This document shows, piece by piece, positions 32,125-40,321 of a DNA stretch of 64,000 nucleotides. The position numbers were made by a program, and so were the translations under genes. The first letter of the stretch is position 1; every line of letters begins with the position of its first letter. The notes below the pieces were generated by a model. It ran no database searches. It had not been told where the DNA came from and saw only the letters and a program-made list of their open reading frames with translations. This DNA is from Microtetraspora glauca (GTDB lineage Bacteria > Actinomycetota > Actinomycetes > Streptosporangiales > Streptosporangiaceae): NCBI GenBank assembly GCA_001570385.1, contig BBYL01000017.1, forward strand, positions 186,001 through 250,000, in the 5' to 3' direction.

Positions 32125-32411
32125 CGGCCGGCGTTCCCGGAGGTTCCCCAGGGTTACCGGAGGCGTGGGTCGGCGACGACGGTGAAGGTGCGACCACGAC
32201 GACGATCATGATGACGGTGACGGAGCGTGACCAGGGGGCCGGAACGGGCGGCGCGACATCCGGATCCGCATGGTCCGCTCCACCGCGAATGTCCCCTGGC
32301 GTGCGCTCGATCAGGAAGCCAGATGCCCAGCTTCCAGGTGAAGGTTCCCTAGCGTGGCCTCATCGGAAATCCGGATGCGCCGGACCTCGTTCGCCTGAGA
32401 AGGTTCCGTGC
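32125..32411. other. Intergenic stretch without a recognised gene
   Basis: Open frame exists but its translation is low-complexity and unlike any family. No palindrome of note was seen. Confidence 0.5.
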
Positions 32412-32873
32412 GTGACCCTCGATGATGTCGTCCTCCGCCGGGCGACCGCCTCCGACGCGTTCGCGGCGGCCGACGTGTGGCTGCGCTCGTACACCGCGGC
32501 CCTGCCGACGGTGCGCCGGGCGCACACCGACGACGAGGTCCGGGCCCATTTCCGCGATGTGGTCGTGCCCGCGCGCGAGACCTGGGTCGCGGAGCTCGAC
32601 GGCTCCCTGATCGGGGTGATGGTGCTCGCCGACGGCCTGCTCAGCCAGCTCTACCTCGACCCGGGCTGGCGCGGCCGGGGCCTCGGCGACCGGTTCGTCG
32701 CGCTGGCGAAGGAACGCGGCCCGGACGGGCTGGAGTTGTGGACGTTCCAGGTCAACGGCCCGGCGCGGCGGTTCTACGAGCGCCACGGCTTCGTCGCGCT
32801 CGCGTACACCGACGGGCACGACAACGAGGAGAACGAGCCGGACATCCGCTATGTGTGGCGGCCCGATAGCTGA
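32412..32873 (+). CDS. GNAT family N-acetyltransferase
   Basis: A 153-residue single-domain acetyltransferase using acetyl-CoA. The core is LRRATASDAFAAADVWLRSY at the start, the beta strand SQLYLDPGWRGRGLGDRFVALAKERG with the CoA-binding R-x-x-G-x-G/A motif (WRGRGLG, about 90-96), and NGPARRFYERHGFVALAYTDG near the end. Substrate unknown. GTG at 32412 with GAGAAGG upstream was preferred to a long in-frame extension of low-complexity sequence. Confidence 0.88.
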   Translation: MTLDDVVLRRATASDAFAAADVWLRSYTAALPTVRRAHTDDEVRAHFRDVVVPARETWVAELDGSLIGVMVLADGLLSQLYLDPGWRGRGLGDRFVALAKERGPDGLELWTFQVNGPARRFYERHGFVALAYTDGHDNEENEPDIRYVWRPDS

Positions 32874-32896
32874 GCCGCGGGCTCACCCGGCGACGT

Positions 32897-33145
32897 TCAG
32901 CGGTGCCAGCCGAGCCGGGAGGCGGCGTCGTCGGGGACGTACCCATCCGATCCGCCCTCGCCGATCCACAGGATGTCGTCGTACTCGGCGACCGGGCCGA
33001 GGGCATAGCTCATCGGCAGCCGGGGCTGGACCGCGAATCGGATCTCCAGCTCGGGGTCGAACCGTTCCAGGGCCTCGATGAGATCGGCCACGGTCTCGAT
33101 GCCGGTCCCGCTGCGTCGGCTCCTGCCACGCCTGTGCCTGCCCAT
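32897..33145 (-). CDS. Small hypothetical protein
   Basis: An 82-residue protein: basic start (MGRHRRGRSRRSG), then TVADLIEALERFDPELEIRFAVQPRLPMSYAL, GPVAEYDDILWIGEGGSDGYVP. The pattern of a helix followed by FDP.LEIR.A.QP..P is shared by small actinobacterial proteins of unknown role. ATG at 33145 has GGAGAAGC 6 nt upstream. Confidence 0.65.
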   Translation of the reverse strand: MGRHRRGRSRRSGTGIETVADLIEALERFDPELEIRFAVQPRLPMSYALGPVAEYDDILWIGEGGSDGYVPDDAASRLGWHR

Positions 33146-33254
33146 GGGTGCTTCTCCGTGCTTCGGATGACCGGGGGTACGCCGAACTTCTACGGAGCGT
33201 AACCCAGTGACATCTGAACGCAACAGATCCTTGACTTGTGGATCACCCTGACGC

Positions 33255-33878
33255 TCAGTAGGCGACGCCCATGACCTTCCGATAGGTCTCGGGCGCGGCG
33301 ATGACCCGCAGGACGTACCCGGCCAGGTCCTCACGCGAGATGGACACGCCTCCCCGGACTGAGTCCTCCACCGCCGTCCGGTACGTCCCGGTCGCCGGGG
33401 CGTCGGTCAGCCGTGGCGGCTGGACGACCGTCCAGTCGAGGTCGCGGCCGCGCAACTCCCGCTCGAACAGCCGGGCGTCGCGGTGCCCGTGCCGGAGAAA
33501 CGTGTTGTGCAGCACCAGCTTGAGCAGCCGCTGCCGCACCGTGTCCGCGGGCTGGTTGCCGAGCGCGTTGGTCACCGCCACCAGACGCCGGACACCCTGC
33601 CGCGCCATGGCCCGGGCGACGTTCCCGCCTCCGAGCGAGTAGAGCCGGGTGGGGCCGCCCCCGCTGGGTCCGGCCAGGAACACCACCGCGTCCGCCGCGC
33701 CGACGGTGAGGGTCTCCGGCTCCAGGACGTCTCCCTGGCGTACGGTCAGCCGCGGGTGGCGCTCGGCGACCGCCTCGGGTCGCCGTGCCACCACCTCGAC
33801 GTCGTGACCCTGCGCGAGCGCGAGCCGTACCAGGTGGGCGCCCGTGCCGCGGGTCCCCCCGAAGACCGTGATCTTCAT
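33255..33878 (-). CDS. NAD(P)-binding atypical SDR (NmrA-like)
   Basis: A 207-residue Rossmann protein: MKITVFGGTRGTGAHLVRLALAQGHDV (dinucleotide loop GGTRGTG), VRQGDVLEPETL, VVFLAGPSGGG, VRRLVAVTNALG, LFERELRGRDLDWTVVQPPRLTDAP. This fits the atypical SDR group related to NmrA and biliverdin/flavin reductases, whose members act as reductases or redox sensors. ATG at 33878 follows GAGGTG at a 6-nt spacing. It is divergent from a TetR gene with a perfect palindrome between, so the pair is likely a regulator and its target. Confidence 0.85.
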   Translation of the reverse strand: MKITVFGGTRGTGAHLVRLALAQGHDVEVVARRPEAVAERHPRLTVRQGDVLEPETLTVGAADAVVFLAGPSGGGPTRLYSLGGGNVARAMARQGVRRLVAVTNALGNQPADTVRQRLLKLVLHNTFLRHGHRDARLFERELRGRDLDWTVVQPPRLTDAPATGTYRTAVEDSVRGGVSISREDLAGYVLRVIAAPETYRKVMGVAY

Positions 33879-33905
33879 GTCCATCACCTCATGGCGGGTT
33901 CGATG

Positions 33906-33921
33906 GTGAGTGTGCACTCAC
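33906..33921. promoter_or_regulatory. TetR operator between the NmrA-like and TetR genes
   Basis: GTGAGTGTGCACTCAC: perfect 7-bp arms around TG, 28 bp before the NmrA-like start and 59 bp before tetR. Outer ATGG/CCAT bases extend the symmetry partly. Confidence 0.7.
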
Positions 33922-33979
33922 TTACCATTATGGTGGCAGCGCGTTCCACACTGTCAAAGAGAGAGGCCCGGGCCCCCAC

Positions 33980-34564
33980 GTGGCTCCCACCCGCGACCGC
34001 ATCGTCGGCGCCGCAGAACACGTCATCCAGGAGCTCGGTCTGGTCAGAGCCACCACCAAGGAGATCGCGCGCGCGGCCGGCTGCTCCGAGGCGCTGCTCT
34101 ACAAGCACTTCAGGACCAAGGAGGAGATCTTCCTCGCGGTCCTCCTGGAACGCATGCCCGCGCTCCGGCCCGCGACGCTGCGCCTCGGCGCCCGGGTGGG
34201 CCAGGGGACGATCGCGGGCAACCTGGAGGAGCTTGCCGGGTCGGCGATCGAGTTCTTCCGCAGGACGATCTCCCTGGCCGGCGGCATGCTCGGCGACCCG
34301 TCCCTGCTGAACGGCTTCCGCCAGATGCTCGCGGCGTCCGGCGGCGGCCCGCACGTGCCCGTGACCCTGCTGGCGTCCTATATCCGCGAGGAGCAGCGGA
34401 TCGGCCGGGTGAGCCAGGACGCGGACCCCGACGCGGCGGCGGCCCTCCTGTTCGGGGCCTGCTTCCACCGGGCGTTCCTCGCGAACCTCGTCGAGCTCGG
34501 ACCCGACGACGTCCTCGTCCACGAGCTGGTGCGGACGCTGCTCACCGGCCTGACGCCCCGTTGA
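33980..34564 (+). CDS. TetR family regulator
   Basis: A 194-residue TetR protein with HTH RDRIVGAAEHVIQELGLVRATTKEIARAAGCSEALLYKHFRTKEEIFLAVL and a helical effector domain (AGGMLGDPSLLNGFRQMLA). The GTG start at 33980 has only a weak purine-rich stretch upstream. Most likely represses the divergent NmrA-like gene and itself through the palindrome at 33906. Confidence 0.9.
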   Translation: MAPTRDRIVGAAEHVIQELGLVRATTKEIARAAGCSEALLYKHFRTKEEIFLAVLLERMPALRPATLRLGARVGQGTIAGNLEELAGSAIEFFRRTISLAGGMLGDPSLLNGFRQMLAASGGGPHVPVTLLASYIREEQRIGRVSQDADPDAAAALLFGACFHRAFLANLVELGPDDVLVHELVRTLLTGLTPR

Positions 34565-34579
34565 CATCACCCTCGCGGT

Positions 34580-35044
34580 TCACCGGTCCCGGCGAGCGGC
34601 CGCGAGCCGCTCCGCCGACCGGTCGCCCACCTTCGTCGTCGGGACGAGCTCCCCCGCCCTGCCGAGGCCGAACTCCGGCATGTTCACATAGACCGTCTCG
34701 TATCCGCTGACCGTGTAGGTCTCGTGCCAGACCCCCACGGCCTCGCTCGCGTACGCCTCCCGGAAGAAGCGCTTCCAGGCCGGCCAGTGGTTCGCCTCAC
34801 GGTCCTTCGCGTACGCCATCAGGTGATCGGTGCTGCGCCAGTACTGCACCATGATCGTGGTCCGCCCGTTGAAGAAGCTCTCGAAGTGCAGCATGCCCAG
34901 AGCGGGGTCCGCCCGTAACTCCTTGACCATGGGCCCCATGGCCCGGGCCACCGGCAGCCACTTGCGCAGCGACCGGAACCTGTTGATCCGCATACCGATC
35001 AGGAAGACGACGAAGTCGCCGTCCATCTGCGCGCTCATGCGCAT
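34580..35044 (-). CDS. DUF4188 protein (monooxygenase-like ferredoxin-like fold)
   Basis: A 154-residue protein of the DUF4188 family: MDGDFVVFLIGMRINRFRSLRKWLPVARAMGPMVKEL, then LHFESFFNGRTTIMVQYWRSTDHLMAYAKDREANHWPAWKRFFREA, and VGVWHETY then YETVYVNMPEFGLGRA. These are dimeric alpha/beta barrel proteins related to heme-binding monooxygenases; a defined reaction is not established to my knowledge. ATG at 35044 has AAGGAGGA 6 nt upstream. It is divergent from a MerR gene across a palindrome. Confidence 0.85.
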   Translation of the reverse strand: MRMSAQMDGDFVVFLIGMRINRFRSLRKWLPVARAMGPMVKELRADPALGMLHFESFFNGRTTIMVQYWRSTDHLMAYAKDREANHWPAWKRFFREAYASEAVGVWHETYTVSGYETVYVNMPEFGLGRAGELVPTTKVGDRSAERLAAARRDR

Positions 35045-35066
35045 GACGTCCTCCTTGGATAGCCAC

Positions 35067-35087
35067 ACTACCTAATAATTGGATAGT
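35067..35087. promoter_or_regulatory. MerR-type operator between DUF4188 and MerR genes
   Basis: Inverted repeat ACTACCTAAT - A - ATTGGATAGT, 8 of 10 pairs matched. The word GGATAG or its complement recurs at 35057-35062 and near 35109, suggesting additional half-sites. Confidence 0.6.
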
Positions 35088-35127
35088 AAAGCTATCGAGC
35101 ATCATTGGCAAGCGCTACTATCCAGTC

Positions 35128-35802
35128 ATGCGAATCTCCCAGCTCAGCGCCGAATCCGGGGTCCCGATCCCGACGATCAAGTACTACCTGCGCGAGGGGC
35201 TGCTCCCCCAGGGCGACCAGACGGCGGCCACCCGGGCGGAGTACGACCAGTCCCACCTACGCCGGCTGCGGCTGATCCGAGCGCTGCTGGAGGTCGGACG
35301 GCTGCCCGTCGCGACGATCCGCAATGTGATCGACGCCGTGGAGGACGAACGGCTGAGCGTCCACGACATGCTCGGCGCCGCCCATTACGCGCTCTCCACA
35401 CCGGTCGAGCCGCACCCCGACGACGAGGACTGGCGCGCGGCCAGGGAACTGGTCGACGAGATGGTCGCGGACCTGGGCTGGGGCGTCCATCCGCTGGCGC
35501 CGGCCCGGGACGAGCTCACGCAGACCGTCGTCACGCTCAAGCGCCTCGGCATGCCGACCTCGCGGGAGGACCTGCTCCCCTACGCGACGGCCGCGCTCGA
35601 CCTCGTGCGGGAGCAGGACATCACCAAGATTCCCTTCGACGGCCCCCGGGACGTCGCCGTGGAGACGTTGGTGATCTGCGAGGTCCTGTACGGCAAGGCG
35701 TTCGACGTGCTGCGCCGCCTGGCCCAGGAGTCGGAGTCCGCCAGGATCCTCGACGCCGCCCCCTGCCCGGAGGGAGAATCTCAGCCCCCAGCGCCCGAAT
35801 AG
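35128..35802 (+). CDS. MerR family regulator
   Basis: A 224-residue MerR protein. The DNA-binding domain MRISQLSAESGVPIPTIKYYLREGLLP is followed by YDQSHLRRLRLIRALLEVGRLPVATIRNVIDAVE. The C-terminal 130 residues form a helical effector domain without a Cys pattern for metal sensing, so an organic ligand is more likely. It is divergent from the DUF4188 gene, its likely target. Confidence 0.9.
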   Translation: MRISQLSAESGVPIPTIKYYLREGLLPQGDQTAATRAEYDQSHLRRLRLIRALLEVGRLPVATIRNVIDAVEDERLSVHDMLGAAHYALSTPVEPHPDDEDWRAARELVDEMVADLGWGVHPLAPARDELTQTVVTLKRLGMPTSREDLLPYATAALDLVREQDITKIPFDGPRDVAVETLVICEVLYGKAFDVLRRLAQESESARILDAAPCPEGESQPPAPE

Positions 35803-35924
35803 GTCACGTCACCGGTTTTCGGCAACGGAATGGGCGGTCCCCTCGGCCCACCCGGGCCTATGGTCCGACGAGGTCCCGCTTGTTAGTGTCGGCTGCCGAA
35901 CAACGCTCTTCGACAGGGACGGCC

Positions 35925-37193
35925 ATGACAGCTGGCGATCACACCGCGACCACGTCCGGCCACTGCGACCCCCGCTTCTCCCGGGTACGTGAGGTCTTCG
36001 ACCGGCACTTCGCGGACGGTCTGGAACTGGGCGCCGCGTTCGCGGTCTTCCTGGACGGCGAGCCCGTCGTCGACCTCTGGGGTGGCGTGGCCGACCGGCA
36101 CACGGGGCGCCCCTGGGAGTCCGGTACGCCGGTCCTCGCCTACTCGTGCACCAAGGCCGTCGCCGCCACCGCGCTGCTGTTGCTCGTTGAGCGCGGCCTG
36201 GTCGACGTCCACTCCCCGGTGAGCGCGTACTGGCCGGAGTTCGCGGGCAACGGCAAGGCCCACATCACCGTCGAGCACGTGCTCACCCACCAGGCCGGGC
36301 TGCCGGTGATCGAGGAGCCGGTCCCGGTGGAGGAGTTCGAGGACCTGCCCGCGATCGCGGACCGGCTCGCCGCGCAGGCGCCGCTCTGGGAGCCCGGCAC
36401 GGCGCACGGCTACCACGCCGTGACGTACGGCTTCCTCGTCGACGAGATCGTCCGCAGGGTGACCGGCGTGTCCACGGGCGAGCTGGTCGCGGCGGAGATC
36501 GCCGGACCACGCGGGCTCGACCTCTGGCTCGGCGCCCCGCCCGACGTGGCGGATCGCGCCGCCCGGCTCTCCGCGGGAGAGCGCAAGGCGCCGGCGGGAG
36601 AGCGTACGGCATCCGCGGGTGGACCCACGGGCGCGGCGGGGGAACACGCGACGCCCGGGGGCGGCGCCGGTGTCACGGAGGTCGCCGCCCCGGACGACCC
36701 GCTGGCCGCGATGGCCGCGGCGTCGCTGGACAGGAACAGCCTGATGAACCGGGCGCTCGGCAACCCGCCCATCCACAAGCTGCCCGGCGGCGGCAACCAT
36801 CCGGTGATCCTGCGCGCCGGCTGGCCCGCTCTCGGCATGGTCACGACCGCGCGGGCGCTGGCCGGTTTCTACCGCGCCCTGGTCTCCGGTGAGATCCTCG
36901 CGCCCTCCGTCCTGGAGGACGCGGTGCGCCCACGCGTCAGCGGACCCGACCGGGTCATGTACGTGGACAGCGCCTTCGGCCTCGGCTACATGCGTCCGGC
37001 GCTGACCTTCCTCACGCCCGCGCGCGGGGCGGAGTCGGCGTTCGGCCACACCGGAATGGGCGGCTCTCTCGGCCTCGGGGACGCCGCGCACGGCATCGCC
37101 ATGGCGTACACGATGAACCGCATGGCCCAGAGGGTGACCGACAGTCTCCGTGCCTACCATCTCGCGGAAGCCGTCTACGACTCCCTCGCGTAG
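35925..37193 (+). CDS. Beta-lactamase-fold serine hydrolase (EstB/LipE-like)
   Basis: A 422-residue serine hydrolase of the class C beta-lactamase/esterase family. Nucleophile in S74-C-T-K77 (SxxK) after VLAY, second motif YHAVTYGFLVDEI with Tyr as general base, and FGHTGMGGSLGLGD near the C-terminus. Typical acyl-ester hydrolysis is expected. An insertion at about residues 205-245 is Gly/Ala/Pro-rich and contains the repeated word AGER, probably a loop expansion. No signal peptide seen, so it probably acts in the cytosol. In mycobacteria relatives such as LipE act in steroid side-chain metabolism; whether this one does is speculative. Confidence 0.88.
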   Translation: MTAGDHTATTSGHCDPRFSRVREVFDRHFADGLELGAAFAVFLDGEPVVDLWGGVADRHTGRPWESGTPVLAYSCTKAVAATALLLLVERGLVDVHSPVSAYWPEFAGNGKAHITVEHVLTHQAGLPVIEEPVPVEEFEDLPAIADRLAAQAPLWEPGTAHGYHAVTYGFLVDEIVRRVTGVSTGELVAAEIAGPRGLDLWLGAPPDVADRAARLSAGERKAPAGERTASAGGPTGAAGEHATPGGGAGVTEVAAPDDPLAAMAAASLDRNSLMNRALGNPPIHKLPGGGNHPVILRAGWPALGMVTTARALAGFYRALVSGEILAPSVLEDAVRPRVSGPDRVMYVDSAFGLGYMRPALTFLTPARGAESAFGHTGMGGSLGLGDAAHGIAMAYTMNRMAQRVTDSLRAYHLAEAVYDSLA

Positions 37194-37293
37194 AGCGCGG
37201 GCACACCACCGCGCGGCGGGCCGGCCGGAACGCGCCTGGACGAATCATCGGCAACGCTCCGCCCGGTCCCGGGCTGAGCGGGGCCACGACCGA

Positions 37294-37842
37294 TCAGGCC
37301 GACCGAGTCCTACGGCCCGGCACGTCCTCCGGCCGGTCCCCGAGTGCGAGCAGGACGTCGCGCAGCACGTCCGCGAGAGCGCGCGCGGTCGCCTCGGGAA
37401 CGTCCGCGAACAGGTGGCGGTGCGCCTCCGTGGTGGCGAGGGACAGTTCCTCGGCCTTCTCCACACCCTGCGGAGTGAGCCGGACCCATGAGCTGCGGCC
37501 GTCGGAGGGATCGGGTTCGCGCTCGACCAGGCCCGCAGCCAGCAGCCGCTGGAGGATGTTGCTGGTTCCGCCCGTCGTGAGCATCAGCCGCGCGGCGAGG
37601 GTGCCGGGCTTGACCCGGTACGGACGTCCGGCACGGCGCAGCGTCGCCAGGACGTCGAACTCCGCATAGGTCAGTCCGTAACCGGCGAGCACGGACTGGG
37701 TGACCGTCTCGATCCGCGCCTTGAGCCGCCCGACCCGCTTGACGATCTCCAACTGCGTCGTGGCCGCCTCCGGCAGCTCGGCCCGCCACGCCTCGATCAT
37801 CTCGTCGACGCGATCCCGGCCGGTCACCCGCCCCTCATTCAT
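37294..37842 (-). CDS. MarR family regulator
   Basis: A 182-residue winged-helix regulator: LTYAEFDVLATLRRAGRPYRVKPGTLAARLMLTTGGTSNILQRLLAAGLVEREPDPSDGRSSWVRLTPQG is the complete MarR wHTH with the DGRSSWV wing. It is divergent from an amidohydrolase gene, with a palindrome in the gap, so the amidohydrolase is its probable target. ATG at 37842 lacks a good ribosome site; GTG at 37860 is an alternative. Confidence 0.9.
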   Translation of the reverse strand: MNEGRVTGRDRVDEMIEAWRAELPEAATTQLEIVKRVGRLKARIETVTQSVLAGYGLTYAEFDVLATLRRAGRPYRVKPGTLAARLMLTTGGTSNILQRLLAAGLVEREPDPSDGRSSWVRLTPQGVEKAEELSLATTEAHRHLFADVPEATARALADVLRDVLLALGDRPEDVPGRRTRSA

Positions 37843-37881
37843 GTGCTTGAGGATATCCACGCTCCCTGATAGCTTTCCAAC

Positions 37882-37899
37882 AAGCTTTTTGAAAAGCTT
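37882..37899. promoter_or_regulatory. MarR-type operator
   Basis: AAGCTTTT-TG-AAAAGCTT, perfect 8-bp arms around two bases, 19 nt before the amidohydrolase start and 39 nt before the marR start. A further AGCTTT at 37871 repeats the half-site word. Confidence 0.7.
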
Positions 37900-37918
37900 T
37901 CTCGAATGGGAGTATCGC

Positions 37919-39196
37919 GTGAACCTGCTCATCAGGAACGGCATCGTGATCGACACGGAGCCGGACGTGCACGTCCGGCGGGGAACCGACATCCTCATCA
38001 CCGACGGAGTGATCGGCGCGATCGGCCCGGACCTGCCCGCCGCCGACGCGGAGGTGATCGACGCGGCGGGCCAGATCGTGCTTCCCGGTTTCGTCGACAC
38101 GCACCGCCACGTCTGGCAGAGCGTGCTCCGGTCCGTCTCCGCCGACGCCGCTCTCGGTGACTACCTGGCGCTCGTTCTCGGCCGGCTCGCCCCCGCGTTC
38201 CGGCCCGAGGACGTCTACGCCGCCAACCTCTGGGGCGCCGTCGAGGCGCTCAACGCCGGGATCACGACCGTGTACGACTGGTCCCACATCCAGCTCACCC
38301 CCGGGCACACCGACGCCGCGGTCGAGGCCCTCCGCGATTCTGGCGCCCGCGTCGTCTTCGCGTACGCGCATCCGGGCGCGGACGACGCGTCGAGGAACGA
38401 GGCGGAGGTCCGGCGGGTCGTCGCCCGGCACTTCCCCTCGGGGGACTCCGGCCTCGTCACCCCCGCCTTCGCGGCGTGGGGGCCGGTGTACGGCTCCGTC
38501 GAGGCGGCCGAGGCCGACTGGCGGCTGGCCCGCGAGCTCGGGCTCCGCATCAGCCTGCACGCGACCGGCGAGGAGCCGGTGGAGCGGCTGCACGCCGCCG
38601 GGCTGCTCGGCCCCGACGTCATGTTCGTGCACGCCAACGGCTTCCCCGACCGCTCGATGAAGATGGTCGCCGACAGCGGCGGCACCGCGTCCGTCGCACC
38701 CGCCGTGGAGTCGCAGATGGGCCACGGCTCCCCCGAGACGGGACGGTTGCGCGGGTTCGGCATCCCGACGGGGCTCGGCGTGGACACGGTGGCCGGGGTG
38801 CCCGGAGACATGTTCGCCGTCATGCGCGCCGCGCTCGCCTCCGCCAGGCTCCGGCACTTCGGGGAGGGGATCGGCGCGCTGCCGACCGCGGCCGACATCC
38901 TGCGCATGGCCACCATCGAGGGGGCCACCGCCCTCGGCATGGCCGACCGGATCGGATCGCTTCGCCCGGGCAAGCGCGCGGACGTCGTCATGCTGGACAC
39001 GGGCCTGCCCAACCTCGCGCCGCCGCACGACCCGGTCGGGGCGGTCGTGACGGCCGCCGATGTGAGCAACGTCGACACGGTGATCGTCGGCGGCGAGGTG
39101 GTCAAGCGGGCCGGCCGCCTGGTCGGCGTGGACCTGCCGCGCGCCCTCGACCTGGCCAGGCGTTCCGGCGAGCGGCTGCTCGGCACCGCCGGGTGA
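37919..39196 (+). CDS. Amidohydrolase superfamily enzyme (cytosine deaminase/AtzB-like)
   Basis: A 425-residue metal-dependent hydrolase with a TIM barrel inside a small beta sandwich. Metal ligands expected at H62 and H64 (VDTHRH), further His in SLHATGEE and VHANG, and Asp in GLGVDTVAG. The C-terminal sandwich has GKRADVVMLDTG. The family deaminates or hydrolyses C-N bonds of heterocycles such as nucleobases and triazines. Two departures from the norm: the usual SHC-like His motif reads VHANG, and the substrate-binding loop EQ...GHGSPETGR differs, so the substrate is open. GTG at 37919 follows GGGAG. Confidence 0.85.
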   Translation: MNLLIRNGIVIDTEPDVHVRRGTDILITDGVIGAIGPDLPAADAEVIDAAGQIVLPGFVDTHRHVWQSVLRSVSADAALGDYLALVLGRLAPAFRPEDVYAANLWGAVEALNAGITTVYDWSHIQLTPGHTDAAVEALRDSGARVVFAYAHPGADDASRNEAEVRRVVARHFPSGDSGLVTPAFAAWGPVYGSVEAAEADWRLARELGLRISLHATGEEPVERLHAAGLLGPDVMFVHANGFPDRSMKMVADSGGTASVAPAVESQMGHGSPETGRLRGFGIPTGLGVDTVAGVPGDMFAVMRAALASARLRHFGEGIGALPTAADILRMATIEGATALGMADRIGSLRPGKRADVVMLDTGLPNLAPPHDPVGAVVTAADVSNVDTVIVGGEVVKRAGRLVGVDLPRALDLARRSGERLLGTAG

Positions 39197-39260
39197 TCGT
39201 ATGAGCCTGCGGGCCGACCCCATCCGGGCGTGGTCCCCCGGCGCGAGGGAACCGCACGGG

Positions 39261-39351
39261 GAACCGGTCCGGACGCACAGGTATCGGTCCGGAGCGCGCG
39301 GTCAGCCGGTCCGGAGGCACAGGGAACCGGTCGCGAAGGGCGCGGCCAGCC
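39261..39351. repeat. Two degenerate copies of a ~45-bp GC-rich repeat
   Basis: 39261-39307 and 39308-39351 share the words CCGGTCCGGA.GCACAGG and GCGCGG.CAGCC. It lies between the convergent amidohydrolase and GntR genes; it may act as a terminator region or be slippage debris. Confidence 0.6.
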
Positions 39352-39353
39352 GG

Positions 39354-40052
39354 TCAGGAAGGGTGCTCGCCGTACGCCGAGAGGAGCTGCGCCTCGGCGG
39401 CGTCGAGGTAGGCCAGCAGCACGCCCGACGCCCGCTCGTACTCGCCCTCGCCGAGCAGGGCGGCGATGCGCGCGTTGTCGTCGAGGTACGGCTCGTGGAA
39501 CGGCCGGGGCTCGCCCATCATGTGGAAGGCCAGCCGCAGCTCGGCCAGGATGCGGGCCATGGCCTCGTCCGCGCGGTGACTGCCGAGCAGTGCGGCGACG
39601 GCCTGGTGGAAGCGCATGTTCGCGGTGCCGACGGCGACCCAGTCGCCCGCCTCGGCCGCCGCCCGGCCCTCCTCGACCCGGCGGCCCACCTCGCGTACGG
39701 CCTCGGCCGGGGCGGTGCCCGCGGCGCGCAGGCCGGCGGTTTCGAGCGGCCGGCGCATCCGGTAGATGTCGGCCACGTCGGCCGCGGTCAACCTGCGGAC
39801 GAACATGCCGCGATGGAACTCGTGCACGAGCAGGTTCTCGTGGGACAGCAGCCGGAACGCCTCGCGGAGGGTGTTGCGGGAGACGCCGAGCGCCCGCCCG
39901 ATGATCTCCTCAGACAGCCGCGTCCCCGGGGGGAGCGAGCCCTCGATGACGTTCTCACGCAGGACGGCCGCGACGAGGTCGGCTGTGCTGGCGCGTTCGA
40001 GCGCCGGCCTGGCCGCGCTCAGCCGGTCCGCCCAGTCCGCGGTCGCCGTCAT
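39354..40052 (-). CDS. GntR/FCD family regulator of the pxp operon
   Basis: A 232-residue FadR-type GntR protein. wHTH: LVAAVLRENVIEGSLPPGTRLSEEIIGRALGVSRNTLREAFRLLSHENLLVHEFHRGMFV. The FCD effector domain is helical, with the metal-binding type residues in DIYRMRRPLETAGLRAAG, NMRFHQAVAALLGSHR and HEPYLDDNARI. It is divergent from pxpABC and a palindrome lies in the gap. Ligand is probably an organic acid such as 5-oxoproline (inference from context). ATG at 40052 follows GGAGAAAGG. Confidence 0.9.
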   Translation of the reverse strand: MTATADWADRLSAARPALERASTADLVAAVLRENVIEGSLPPGTRLSEEIIGRALGVSRNTLREAFRLLSHENLLVHEFHRGMFVRRLTAADVADIYRMRRPLETAGLRAAGTAPAEAVREVGRRVEEGRAAAEAGDWVAVGTANMRFHQAVAALLGSHRADEAMARILAELRLAFHMMGEPRPFHEPYLDDNARIAALLGEGEYERASGVLLAYLDAAEAQLLSAYGEHPS

Positions 40053-40179
40053 CACCGCCACCCTTTCTCCTGGAGAACGGGGAAGTCCCCCGGAACTCCG
40101 GAGGTCCCCCGAGCTTAGGGCGGGCAGTGGTCGCCCCCACAACGCCCGTGCCCAAGAATTTACGCCCCCGAGGATTGCC

Positions 40180-40196
40180 GGATTGTTCAACAATCC
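40180..40196. promoter_or_regulatory. GntR/FCD operator upstream of pxpA
   Basis: GGATTGTT-C-AACAATCC, perfect 8-bp arms around one base, with a further GGATTG half-site at 40172. The AT-rich core and spacing fit FCD-type GntR sites. Confidence 0.75.
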
Positions 40197-40267
40197 TTAG
40201 GTTCATTTCTGGGCGGTCCACCGGGACCGGCACACCTGCGGCGAACGCGCGGACGCGAGGAGACTCC

Positions 40268-40321
40268 ATGACCGACCAAGGCGTGACCGCCGCCCTCTGG
40301 AGCCGGCCATGTCCGAGCTGA
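40268..40321 (+). CDS. Possible 17-codon leader ORF overlapping pxpA
   Basis: ATG at 40268 has a strong GAGGAGACT ribosome site and encodes 17 residues (MTDQGVTAALWSRPCPS), ending at 40321, 12 nt inside pxpA. The pxpA start at 40309 has only GGAG. Overlap suggests translational coupling. Whether the peptide itself matters is unknown. Confidence 0.45.
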   Translation: MTDQGVTAALWSRPCPS

